Below are positions 57,194 through 64,000 of a DNA stretch of 64,000 nucleotides, one piece after another. This DNA is from Oscillospiraceae bacterium (lineage in GTDB: Bacteria; Bacillota; Clostridia; Oscillospirales; Oscillospiraceae), in assembly GCA_017395085.1 (NCBI GenBank), contig JAFPWF010000024.1, positions 62,001-126,000 of the forward strand, in the 5' to 3' direction. The notes below the pieces were generated by a model, which saw only the letters and a program-made list of their open reading frames with translations, was not told where the DNA came from and searched no databases. A program made the position numbers and the translations under genes. How positions within the stretch are numbered: the first letter of the stretch is position 1; each line of letters begins with the position of its first letter.

Positions 57194-58582
57194 TCAGTTG
57201 TCCAGAATTCTCCGGCTCCGGTTCAGCCAGTCGGAGCGGCGGAAGTAAACCAGAATGATGATGCTGGTCAGCGTCCACGAGCACAGATAGGTCAGGCAGA
57301 GGACCGGGAGGGTATGGATGATTTGGAAGATGGTCACCATCCACAGGATGCGGAAGCTGCAGATGCCGAGGCCGATGATGACCACCGGGCGGACCGCATC
57401 GCCGGAACCGCGCAGCACGGCCGAGAGAATCTCGATGAGCGTCCAGGTAAAGTAGAAGGGCACAAAGTACCAGAGCATTTCCCAGGTGGTGGAGATGACG
57501 GCCGGGTCTTTGGTCAGGATGTGCAGCAGCGGCCTCGCCACGAGCATTATGAGGGTGCTGAGCACGACGGTGATCCCGAAGCCGAGAAAGAGCCCCTGCT
57601 TTACGCAGAGTTTGACGCGGTCTTCCTTTCCCGCCCCGAGGTTCTGCCCGACAAAGCTGGTGATCGCGGCGCCCAGCGCATTGCTCACGGCCCAGAACAC
57701 GCCGTCGATCTTCGTGGTCATCGCCCAGGAGGCGACCACGACCGTGCCGAGGGAGTTGACGCCGATCTGCACGATCAGGTTGGAGATGCCGTACATGGTG
57801 TTCTGCAGGCCCGAGGGAATCCCGAGCCGGAACATGCTGGCGAGGTATGCGCCCTTGAACTGCAGCTCCCGGACGCTCAGCCGGTAGGGTTCTTCGGTCC
57901 GCATGAGCTTTTGCGTCAGCAGGAGCATGTTGATAAGCTGTGCGGCGACCGTTGCCGCGGCGACGCCCGCGATGCCCCAGTGGAAGACGACGACGAACGC
58001 CACGTCAAGCACGATGTTGGTGACGCATCCGGCCACCATATAGACGAAGGGGCTGTAGGAGTCGCCCACCGCGCGCAGCATGTTCGACTCGATGTTCAGC
58101 ACCAGAATAAAGGGCACGCCGAGGAAGTAAATCCGCAGATAGAGAACCGACGCTGAAAGCGTGTCCGCCGGCGTCCGCAGCAGACGGAGCATGGCAGGGG
58201 TGGCGGCAAGGCCCACGACCATCAGCAGAGCGCCCATCAGGGCAAAAATCGCGATGGCGTTGCCGGTTGCAAGCCGCACCGCATCGCTGCGCCCCGCACC
58301 GTAGAGCTGCGCAATGACCACTGAGGCCCCGGCCGTCACGGCCACGAAAAAGCCGATGAGCACGGCGATGATCTGCGAGGCGCTGCCGCCCACGGCCGCA
58401 AGGGCTACCGTGCCGACAAAACGGCCGACGATCAGCCCGTCGACGGTGTTGTACAGCTGCTGGATGCAGGTTCCCGCCGCGATGGGGAGAAAGAACACGA
58501 TCAGACGCTTCCACACGGTGCCCGTGATGAGGTCTCTGTGCCAGTCCCGCGCTGCTATGCTGTTTTTCCTGCCGCTGTGCAA
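57194..58582 (-). CDS. MATE-family efflux transporter
   Basis: A 462 aa membrane protein with twelve hydrophobic segments in two MatE halves. The start of the first repeat, DLITGTVWKRLIVFFLPIAAGTCIQQLYNTVDGLIVGRFVG-like, is typical, as is the second repeat near residue 245 (RLGIPSGLQNTMYGISN). It exports unknown cationic compounds or drugs by sodium or proton antiport. No ATG fits; TTG 58582 is chosen because AAGGGGG lies 8 nt upstream, with GTG 58588 as alternative. The gene ends 54 bp before the lipase ATG in the same direction, so the two may share a transcript. Confidence 0.85.
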   Translation of the reverse strand: MHSGRKNSIAARDWHRDLITGTVWKRLIVFFLPIAAGTCIQQLYNTVDGLIVGRFVGTVALAAVGGSASQIIAVLIGFFVAVTAGASVVIAQLYGAGRSDAVRLATGNAIAIFALMGALLMVVGLAATPAMLRLLRTPADTLSASVLYLRIYFLGVPFILVLNIESNMLRAVGDSYSPFVYMVAGCVTNIVLDVAFVVVFHWGIAGVAAATVAAQLINMLLLTQKLMRTEEPYRLSVRELQFKGAYLASMFRLGIPSGLQNTMYGISNLIVQIGVNSLGTVVVASWAMTTKIDGVFWAVSNALGAAITSFVGQNLGAGKEDRVKLCVKQGLFLGFGITVVLSTLIMLVARPLLHILTKDPAVISTTWEMLWYFVPFYFTWTLIEILSAVLRGSGDAVRPVVIIGLGICSFRILWMVTIFQIIHTLPVLCLTYLCSWTLTSIIILVYFRRSDWLNRSRRILDN

Positions 58583-58670
58583 AAACACGGCCCCCTTGCA
58601 AAAAAAACACTGCCCTTTTCGGAGCAGTTGAAAGATATCACAGGCAAGGGGGAAAGTCAATTCCGACGGA

Positions 58671-58699
58671 TTGAATCACAGGCCCGGTTTTGCTATAAT
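58671..58699 (+). promoter_or_regulatory. Promoter of the cyclase-family gene
   Basis: TTGAAT (58671-58676), 17 nt, TATAAT (58694-58699), 30 bp upstream of the ATG. Confidence 0.75.
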
Positions 58700-58728
58700 C
58701 GGCGTGGATCGACAGGAGGTAGTCTGCC

Positions 58729-59367
58729 ATGAAGGTAATTGACTTAACGCATGTGATTGAGAGCACTATGCCGGTTTATCCGGGTACGGAACCGCCGACC
58801 CTGGTGACGGCCAACACCTGGGAACAGGACGGCTTCAAAGAAACGAGGATCTCCATGCACTCCCATACGGGAACCCACATGGACCCGCCCGCCCATATCT
58901 TCCGGGGCAGGACCACGCTGGACGCCTTCCCGCCGGAGCAGTTCATCGGGAAAGCGCTGGTCATTGACTGTACCGCGCTGCAGGAGGGCGAAGCGATCAC
59001 CATGGAGCAGCTGCTGCCCTATGGTGAAAAGGTAAAAGAGGCGGATTTCCTGCTGTTCCACCTCGGCTGGGACTCGCGCTGGGGCACGGAAGCCTACTTC
59101 GGGGACTTCCCCTGCATCGACGACGCCGCCCTGAACCTGATCCTGGCCGGGGACTACAAGGGCATCGGCTTTGACGTGATCAGCCTCGACCCGATCGACG
59201 ACCTGACCCGGCACCGGAAGCTCTTTCGGGAAAAGGATATCGTCAACATCGAAAACCTCTGCAACCTGGGGCTGTGCGGGTCCGAACTGTTCTGGTTCAG
59301 CTGCTTCCCTCTGAAGATCGCGGACTGCGACGGCTCGCCCGTCCGCGCCGTTGCATGGTTTGAATAG
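58729..59367 (+). CDS. Cyclase family protein (kynurenine formamidase-like)
   Basis: A 212 aa metal-dependent hydrolase of the cyclase/KynB family. The metal site HSHTGTHMDPPAHIF (near residue 44) is intact, and DLTHVIESTMPVYPG near the start is typical. Members hydrolyse N-formylkynurenine or other amides and cyclic esters; without tryptophan catabolism genes nearby the substrate is open. AGGAGGTAGTCTGCC precedes the ATG. Single-gene unit. Confidence 0.88.
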   Translation: MKVIDLTHVIESTMPVYPGTEPPTLVTANTWEQDGFKETRISMHSHTGTHMDPPAHIFRGRTTLDAFPPEQFIGKALVIDCTALQEGEAITMEQLLPYGEKVKEADFLLFHLGWDSRWGTEAYFGDFPCIDDAALNLILAGDYKGIGFDVISLDPIDDLTRHRKLFREKDIVNIENLCNLGLCGSELFWFSCFPLKIADCDGSPVRAVAWFE

Positions 59368-59492
59368 GGCGGTTTTCAGCTTGCCCGACAGGATAACGGG
59401 CACAGGCATTCTCTTCCCGCTGCCCATGCTGACCGACAGCATGGAAAAACGAAGTGCGTGGGAGAACAGGCAGGAAAAAAGCAGATGATCCA

Positions 59493-59518
59493 TGTAACCT
59501 TTTTCCGCTTTCTGCGTC
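59493..59518 (+). promoter_or_regulatory. ECF-type promoter of the sigma/anti-sigma operon
   Basis: TGTAACC (59493-59499), 14 nt, GCGTC (59514-59518), 39 bp upstream of the sigma gene. The same two boxes with the same spacing occur at 60652-60677, which supports autoregulation by this sigma factor. Confidence 0.75.
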
Positions 59519-59557
59519 ATTTTAACAGGACTATTTGGAAAGATGCGATAACGATCT

Positions 59558-60046
59558 ATGAAATCTGACATCATCGACCAGCTTTTTTCCCAATATTATA
59601 ACGAGGCGCTGCTGTACACGATTTCTTTGTGCCGGAACCGCACGATTGCCGAAGATGTTGTTTCCAATGCGTTTTTTAAGGCACTGACCCTGGCGGATGA
59701 TTCGATCCGCGACTTCAAGCCCTGGCTCCTGACCGTCTGCCGGAACGAATTCATCAGCGTATGCCGAAAAAACTGCAGGTTTACCGGGGAGGAAATCCCC
59801 GAGGACCTGGCAGACGACCGGGAAGAAGTCATCGAAGGCATTATTCGCAGGGAAGAATACCGCTCCTTATACAGGGCAATCGGCCTGTTGCCCGATGCGC
59901 AAAAGGAAGTCGTAACCCTCTTTTATTTTTCCGGGCTCCCGGTCAAAAGCATTTCGGAAATCACGGGAAAAAGCGAAACCAACATTAAGGTTCTGCTCTG
60001 CAGGGCTCGCGACAAACTCAGGACTATTTTGGAGGAAGAGCAATGA
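59558..60046 (+). CDS. ECF RNA polymerase sigma factor
   Basis: A 162 aa sigma-70 family protein of the extracytoplasmic function group. Region 2 (about 8-75; ALLYTISLCRNRTIAEDVVSNAFFKAL) and region 4 (about 105-155; LLPDAQKEVVTLFYFSGLPVKSISEITGKSETNIKVLLCRARDKLR) are complete. It overlaps the anti-sigma gene by ATGA. Its own promoter matches that of the PepSY genes downstream. Confidence 0.92.
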   Translation: MKSDIIDQLFSQYYNEALLYTISLCRNRTIAEDVVSNAFFKALTLADDSIRDFKPWLLTVCRNEFISVCRKNCRFTGEEIPEDLADDREEVIEGIIRREEYRSLYRAIGLLPDAQKEVVTLFYFSGLPVKSISEITGKSETNIKVLLCRARDKLRTILEEEQ

Positions 60047-60588
60047 ATTTTGAAGAAGCCTATCAGAGACTGCGGGAAGGAACCGCAACGGATGAGGAAG
60101 CCGCATTTGTTGCACGTGAGCTCGAAAATGTCCGGAAAATCAGCGCGATCCTGGATAATCCCACGCTGTTATCTCCGGAAATCGGACAGGCGGAGACGGA
60201 CACCGTACAGAAAGCAAGGAAGGCTTTCAACAAAAAAACCCTGATACGCACAGTTGCCATTGTCCTGTGCAGCCTGGCTGCCATCGCTGCAATCGTCTGC
60301 GCGATTCTTTTCATTCCCTCCAACATTTCCGCCTCCGGCAAGCAGAAAATCACGAAAGCACAGGCTGTTGAGGCAGCGTATGCCTGTCTGGTTGAACAGG
60401 TGGGGGAGGAGCGTGCCGGCACATTCTATGTGGATTACGCCCATCGGCATCTCCGGTATACGGGCAGCATTTTTGACGCAATTTATGTGTACAAGGTCGA
60501 ATTTGAAGATGTGTACGGAAGCGAGTATGAGATTGAGGTAAACGCTAATTCCGGGTATACGGTGATCCGCGATATTGACCTGAGGTGA
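60043..60588 (+). CDS. Anti-sigma factor with extracytoplasmic PepSY-like domain
   Basis: A 181 aa single-span membrane protein. The cytoplasmic part (about 1-67; EEAYQRLREGTATDEEAAFVARELE) would hold the sigma factor. One membrane segment (about 70-92) leads to an outer domain (about 100-181) with KITKAQAVEAAYACL and YKVEFEDVYGSEYEIEVNANSGYTV, the pattern of a PepSY domain. The two PepSY-like proteins downstream resemble this outer domain. The role is inferred from the ATGA overlap with the sigma gene and from topology. Confidence 0.8.
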   Translation: MNFEEAYQRLREGTATDEEAAFVARELENVRKISAILDNPTLLSPEIGQAETDTVQKARKAFNKKTLIRTVAIVLCSLAAIAAIVCAILFIPSNISASGKQKITKAQAVEAAYACLVEQVGEERAGTFYVDYAHRHLRYTGSIFDAIYVYKVEFEDVYGSEYEIEVNANSGYTVIRDIDLR

Positions 60589-60607
60589 GAAATCAAAGAA
60601 TATGGCC

Positions 60608-60642
60608 GGAAGAGCGGCGTAAAACCGCTCTTCCGTTTTTTA
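60608..60642 (+). terminator. Terminator of the sigma/anti-sigma operon
   Basis: A perfect 10 bp stem (60608-60617 and 60625-60634) followed by a T-run, so the PepSY genes need their own promoter. Confidence 0.88.
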
Positions 60643-60651
60643 TTATTTCTG

Positions 60652-60677
60652 TGTAACCTTTGCCGTGTTCGTGCGTC
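60652..60677 (+). promoter_or_regulatory. ECF-type promoter of the PepSY-like genes
   Basis: TGTAACC (60652-60658), 14 nt, GCGTC (60673-60677). It lies right after the terminator and 40 bp before the 88 aa gene. Confidence 0.75.
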
Positions 60678-60716
60678 TACTGTATGAAAGCAATCAATGA
60701 AAAAGGAGAATGAATC

Positions 60717-60983
60717 ATGAACACAACCAACCGCATGACGAAGGAACAGGCCCTGAACATCGCCCTGACATACGCCGGAATTGAAAACACCGAACCCCGC
60801 TGCCTGAGCAACAGCTATCGCAATGGCTTCTATCACATCACCGTATGGACGCCGTATCTGAAGTACGAGTTCTATGTGGATGTCTTAACCGGTGAAGTGG
60901 CCGGAATCGACACGGAGCCAGTGCCGTATCAGGAGGCGCTGCATTTTGCAGCCTGCGGTGAAGAATCCTTCATTGCTGCTTAA
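60717..60983 (+). CDS. Small PepSY-like protein
   Basis: An 88 aa protein made of a single PepSY-like repeat: MTKEQALNIALTYAGI, then YHITVWTPYLKYEFYVDVLTGEVAGID. No signal peptide is seen, so it is probably cytoplasmic. AAAAGGAG precedes the ATG. Transcribed from the second ECF-type promoter. Function unknown; PepSY domains often inhibit or sense peptidases or ligands. Confidence 0.75.
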   Translation: MNTTNRMTKEQALNIALTYAGIENTEPRCLSNSYRNGFYHITVWTPYLKYEFYVDVLTGEVAGIDTEPVPYQEALHFAACGEESFIAA

Positions 60984-61027
60984 GGAAGAACACGGATTAA
61001 TCTTACCTGAAAATGAGGGAATTAAAC

Positions 61028-61309
61028 ATGAAAACATTCAGAAAAATGACCCTGATAGTCCTCGCCCTCTCCTTGGTGATGTCCGGCTGTGTTCTGGGCG
61101 GCACGAAAAAAATCGGAAAAACCGAAGCCCTCGAGATCGCATTAACAGATGCGGGCCTGACAAAAGACCAGGTCGTGGACATTGATATTGAACTGGAGCG
61201 CAGCGCCGGCTCCGCATGGTATGAGATCGATTTTGAAGGAGGCAGGACAGAATACGAATACATAATTGACGCCCACAGCGGAGAGATCCTTTCCGGCAGG
61301 ACGGATTAA
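61028..61309 (+). CDS. PepSY-domain lipoprotein
   Basis: A 93 aa lipoprotein: signal peptide with lipobox VMSGC near residue 20, then one PepSY repeat (IGKTEALEIALTDAGLTKDQV and YEIDFEGGRTEYEYIIDAHSGEIL). ATG 61028 follows GAGGGA. It is 44 nt after the 88 aa gene and probably co-transcribed under the ECF sigma factor. It may report on or protect the envelope outside the membrane, which is inference. Confidence 0.8.
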   Translation: MKTFRKMTLIVLALSLVMSGCVLGGTKKIGKTEALEIALTDAGLTKDQVVDIDIELERSAGSAWYEIDFEGGRTEYEYIIDAHSGEILSGRTD

Positions 61310-61352
61310 GGATTGTTGAGGAATGACGCTCGGCAGGGCTATGAAATCATAC

Positions 61353-61390
61353 AAAAAGCGGAAGCACCGATAAGGATGCTTCCGTTTTTC
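61353..61390. terminator. Bidirectional terminator
   Basis: An 8 bp stem (61359-61366 and 61377-61384) with A-run before and T-run after, between the PepSY lipoprotein gene and the convergent flavin oxidoreductase gene. Confidence 0.8.
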
Positions 61391-61413
61391 ATTCCGGCAA
61401 TGTCCTTTTCCGC

Positions 61414-62382
61414 TTAACGGTCCGCGGCCGTTCTCCAGAGTGCATTCTTCAGTATGGCGCGTCCGACGCCGATGAGGTCGGCCTTCCCGGCCTGCAGCAG
61501 GGCCTCGGCGTCGGCGACCTTTTTCACGCCGCCCGTCAGCATGACAGGCACGGACACAGCCGCTTTGACCTTTGCGGACATGGAGGAGAAGTAGCCCGCC
61601 TCCAGATGGCCCGGCCGCATGAAGAAGCACATCCCGCCGGAGAGGTCCAGCAGGTCGACGCCGGCTTTTTCCAGAAGGATGCCGGCCTGCACCGCATCTT
61701 CTTCCTTGGAGCCGCCGGGCAGGTAATCCGCGCCGCCCAGCCGCACCGCGACCGGCACATCGCCGCCGACGGCCTCCCGCACGCAGGCCACCGTCTCCAG
61801 CGTGAAGCGCAGGCGGTTTTCCAGGGCCCCGCCGTAGTCGTCCGTGCGCTTGTTGGTCATGGGGGAATAGAACTGGTTCAGCAGGTAGCCGTGCGCACAG
61901 TGGATCTCCACTCCGTCGTATCCCGCTTTGACCGCCCGGACGGCCGCCGCCGCGTACAGGCCTTCAAGCTCCCGGATCTCTTCCAAGGTGAGCGCGCGGG
62001 GACGCTTTGCCAGCTTCTTCAAAGGGGTGTTCACTTCACTTGCAGATACCGCCTCCCCAACGCCGTTGCTGCCGGCGTGGTTGAGCTGCACAAAGACCCT
62101 GCTGCCGCCCTCGTGGATTGCGTCGGTAAGCTTCCGGTGCTCGTCGATCATCTCATCCGCGGCGATGGAGAGCTGCGCCTCGGCGGCGCGCCCGCTCTCA
62201 ACGATGCAGCTGTGCTCCGTGATAATAATGCCCGGCCGGCTGCCGGCAGCGCGGTCACGGTAATACCTCACCAGTTCCTCCGTAACGTGGCCGCGGTCCG
62301 TCATGCTTGTCTGCATGGGCGGCATCACAAGCCGGTTGCTTACGTTCAGTTTTCCGATCTGGATCGGTTTGTCCAACAGCAT
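61414..62382 (-). CDS. Old Yellow Enzyme-type NADH:flavin oxidoreductase
   Basis: A 322 aa FMN barrel enzyme. RLVMPPMQTSM near residue 18, FVQLNHAGSNG near 97, GYDGVEIHCAHGYLLNQFYSPMTNKRTDDYGGALENRLRF near 160-200 (active-site His pair and Tyr) and ADLIGVGRAIL near 305 are family motifs. Only the barrel is present; it lacks the Fe-S and second flavin domain of 2,4-dienoyl-CoA reductases, and it is a little short for the family. It reduces activated C=C bonds of an unknown substrate. Single gene. Confidence 0.88.
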   Translation of the reverse strand: MLLDKPIQIGKLNVSNRLVMPPMQTSMTDRGHVTEELVRYYRDRAAGSRPGIIITEHSCIVESGRAAEAQLSIAADEMIDEHRKLTDAIHEGGSRVFVQLNHAGSNGVGEAVSASEVNTPLKKLAKRPRALTLEEIRELEGLYAAAAVRAVKAGYDGVEIHCAHGYLLNQFYSPMTNKRTDDYGGALENRLRFTLETVACVREAVGGDVPVAVRLGGADYLPGGSKEEDAVQAGILLEKAGVDLLDLSGGMCFFMRPGHLEAGYFSSMSAKVKAAVSVPVMLTGGVKKVADAEALLQAGKADLIGVGRAILKNALWRTAADR

Positions 62383-62521
62383 ATTCGTTCCTCCCCGGTG
62401 CTTCGGTAATTATTTTCTTCCTTACTCCGCGGAAACGGAGCGATTCACCCTATTTTCAGAACTATTTTCAGTGTATATGGGAAACGGCCCGTTGTAAAGC
62501 GGTTTTTCTATCCGTGCAGAC

Positions 62522-63373
62522 TCAGGGCGCTTTGCCTGCGCGTTCAGCGCGAGGCCTTTTGCCCGGAACCCTGAATTCACAGGGCACGTTGACCTGACAC
62601 TTGCCGCAACCGTATCTGGGGGAGTACTTCTCCTGCATCCGGTCAACTTGCGCCTTGCAGAGAACGTTGTTTTTGCCGTGTTCCACTGTAATGGCCTGCG
62701 CGGGGCAGTTTCTGGCGCAGGCGCCGCATTTGATGCAGTAATCGTCCACACCCGTGTAATCGCGTACTGTGGCGGGCCAGGTTTCGGAAACGATCAGACT
62801 GGCGTATCTGCCGGCGATCCCTTTTTCGCTGATGAGCCCTCTTGACAGGCTGAAGGTTCCGAGACCGCAGGCGTACGCGGCGTGCCGCTCCGACCATCTG
62901 CTGTCCGCGTGAAAGTCGGGCTTCTCCCCGGTAAAGGCCGCCTCGAACCGGATTCCAAATCTCTCGTCCAGGCTCGGCACGCAGCATTCGGTTCTGCGCT
63001 CCTTCAGCATCTTTTTTAAACCTGCCGTAAACCGGGAGATGAACGCCTGCCCCTCAATCCTCCCGTAAAGCCACTCCGGGGAAGGATCCGTCCGGTCAGC
63101 CCGGTTGCTGCGGCGCACCGCCTCCGTAAACGGCAGGAAAAAGGAAACCACGGTCCCGGCTGCAGGGAGCCATTCCTTCGGCGACATAAAGTTTGTCCCG
63201 ATGATTTCCGGCTGCCTGTATGATTCAAACAGCGCATCCTCCGCGTCGGCAAACCCGATCAGCGGTTCATCAAACAGGACGATGCTTCCGACCCCGGGGA
63301 TCTCCACCGTGTTCCCTTCCGTCTTCGCGAATATGGCGACGCAGTCACAGATAAAGGCTTCTTTTGAATACAT
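62522..63373 (-). CDS. 4Fe-4S protein, QueG-like
   Basis: A 283 aa protein related to epoxyqueuosine reductase-like iron-sulfur proteins. The C-terminus has a ferredoxin-type site (CIKCGACARNCP near residue 220) and further cysteines (CKAQ, CGKC, PCEF). The N-terminal part is of the QueG-like cobalamin-type fold, but no clear cobalamin motif is seen, and it is shorter than QueG, so true queuosine synthesis is doubtful. ATG 63373 is used; the longer frame to 63532 has no ribosome binding site. Function unknown. Confidence 0.75.
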   Translation of the reverse strand: MYSKEAFICDCVAIFAKTEGNTVEIPGVGSIVLFDEPLIGFADAEDALFESYRQPEIIGTNFMSPKEWLPAAGTVVSFFLPFTEAVRRSNRADRTDPSPEWLYGRIEGQAFISRFTAGLKKMLKERRTECCVPSLDERFGIRFEAAFTGEKPDFHADSRWSERHAAYACGLGTFSLSRGLISEKGIAGRYASLIVSETWPATVRDYTGVDDYCIKCGACARNCPAQAITVEHGKNNVLCKAQVDRMQEKYSPRYGCGKCQVNVPCEFRVPGKRPRAERAGKAP

Positions 63374-63659
63374 TGTGATCACTTCTTTCTCTGTGCAAAA
63401 GGCTCGAATGCTCTGTAAGATGAATCCAACATTCTGCTTGGAGCTTCCATGCTCCATATGAGCAGGTTTTTTACAGTTTACCATAGAAATGCAGTGTATA
63501 CCAGAGACTTTGCATTCACATGTGAATGGCAAAAGAGTTCCTTGTTTCTGCCTATGAAGGAGCGGATCCGAGTACGATTCTCCACTTGATATGCTGCTGT
63601 ATTTCGGTTAAAATACAGTTAAACAACCACAATATATCAATGATTCGGAGAGATTCAGT
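63374..63659. other. Divergent intergenic region
   Basis: 286 bp between the Fe-S protein gene and the thioesterase gene. It contains a perfect 16 bp palindrome CATTCACATGTGAATG (63513-63528), a smaller inverted repeat TGCTC-N5-GAGCA near 63448-63463, and the thioesterase promoter. The palindrome may be an operator. Confidence 0.5.
63586..63614 (+). promoter_or_regulatory. Promoter of the thioesterase gene
   Basis: TTGATA (63586-63591), 17 nt, TAAAAT (63609-63614), 46 bp upstream of the ATG. Confidence 0.65.
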
Positions 63660-64000
63660 ATGCTTGAACTCAACATTCGGGGCCGTGCGGAAAGCCTTGT
63701 TACCGAACAGAATACCGCTGCCAGCGTGGGCTCCGGTGACCTGCCTGTTTTTTCAACGCCATACATGCTCGCCCTGATGGAGGAGGCCTCGCAGAGTTCG
63801 GTTGCACCGTATCTTGAGGACGGGCAAAGCACGGTCGGCACCAAGCTTTCCATCAGCCATGACGCCGCAACCCCCGTCGGAATGAAGGTGTGGGCCGAGA
63901 GCTGCCTGACCGAGATCGACGGCCGCAGGCTGGTGTTTGACGTCTGTGCCTATGACGAGTGCGGAGTGATCGGGCAGGGAACCCACGAGCGCTTTATCAT
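63660..64000 (+). CDS. FlK-like thioesterase, partial at window end
   Basis: The first 113 residues of a hotdog-fold thioesterase, cut by the window edge. VTEQNTAASVGSGDLPVFSTP-type pattern near residue 15 (Thr and active-site region), LMEEASQSSV (Glu near 39) and TVGTKLSISHDAATPVGMKV (His near 67) match the fluoroacetyl-CoA thioesterase-like family, which is common in Firmicutes and hydrolyses unknown acyl-CoAs. GGAGAG lies 8 nt before ATG 63660. Few residues remain beyond the edge. Confidence 0.8.
   Translation, partial: MLELNIRGRAESLVTEQNTAASVGSGDLPVFSTPYMLALMEEASQSSVAPYLEDGQSTVGTKLSISHDAATPVGMKVWAESCLTEIDGRRLVFDVCAYDECGVIGQGTHERFI

Noticed and set aside
61414-62382. Old Yellow Enzyme relative as a truncated pseudogene
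   Set aside because: It is short but has all barrel motifs from start to end, with a proper terminator, so it reads as intact.

Overview
The window looks like chromosomal DNA of an uncultured, GC-rich, gut-type Clostridia bacterium (Oscillospiraceae or Christensenellaceae-like). This rests on strong AGGAGG ribosome binding sites, consensus housekeeping promoters, many lipoproteins with Gram-positive lipoboxes, LplB/YtcP-type sugar permeases, YesL, YlmH and YacP-like domains. I saw no tRNA, rRNA, CRISPR array, transposase or phage gene. The taxonomic guess is inference.

Layout: (1) 38-5851: a membrane-anchored carboxylesterase, then a leftward operon of a MogA-like protein with a His-rich tail, a TetM/EF-G-like GTPase fused to a YacP/Rae1-like nuclease, and YlmH. 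(2) 5928-10597: a rhamnose operon (rhaB, a fucose/arabinose-isomerase-like gene, rhaD) next to an AraC regulator. (3) 10804-32709: a large fructan/sucrose locus. It holds a surface GH32-like lipoprotein, a 1927-residue lipoprotein built of about twelve carbohydrate-binding-like modules, two LacI regulators that appear to share operators, an LplB/YtcP ABC importer with its lipoprotein and ATPase, intracellular GH32 and fructokinase, a ParB-like/BMP fusion with a phosphoesterase, and YesL with a partner. (4) 32910-36074: an orphan GH106/GH2-like glycosidase and a DUF523 protein. (5) 36194-44269: a peptide/nickel/metallophore-type ABC importer with two methyltransferases and an M14-type hydrolase, marked by C-tract/G-tract palindromes at both ends. 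(6) 44370-48691: a small zincin, a MoxR-VWA pair and two GNAT acetyltransferases. (7) 48816-51829: mgtE behind a structured leader with a small upstream ORF, and a GltD-like oxidoreductase. (8) 51911-58591: DMT exporter with LysR, MerR with a YhfC-like protease, gene remnants, a lipase lipoprotein and a MATE exporter. (9) 58671-64000: a cyclase-family hydrolase, an ECF sigma/anti-sigma pair with two matching promoters and PepSY-like proteins, an Old Yellow Enzyme relative, an iron-sulfur protein and the start of a FlK-like thioesterase.

How the parts work together: in region 3, surface modules would bind fructan, the GH32-like lipoprotein would cut it, the ABC system would import products, and SacA-like and PfkB enzymes would feed fructose phosphate to glycolysis. 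The two LacI proteins would hold both divergent promoter pairs off when substrate is absent. The most unusual items are the GTPase-nuclease fusion overlapping ylmH, the mgtE leader, the module array and its shared operators, the ECF promoter pair, and the GC palindromes around the importer.
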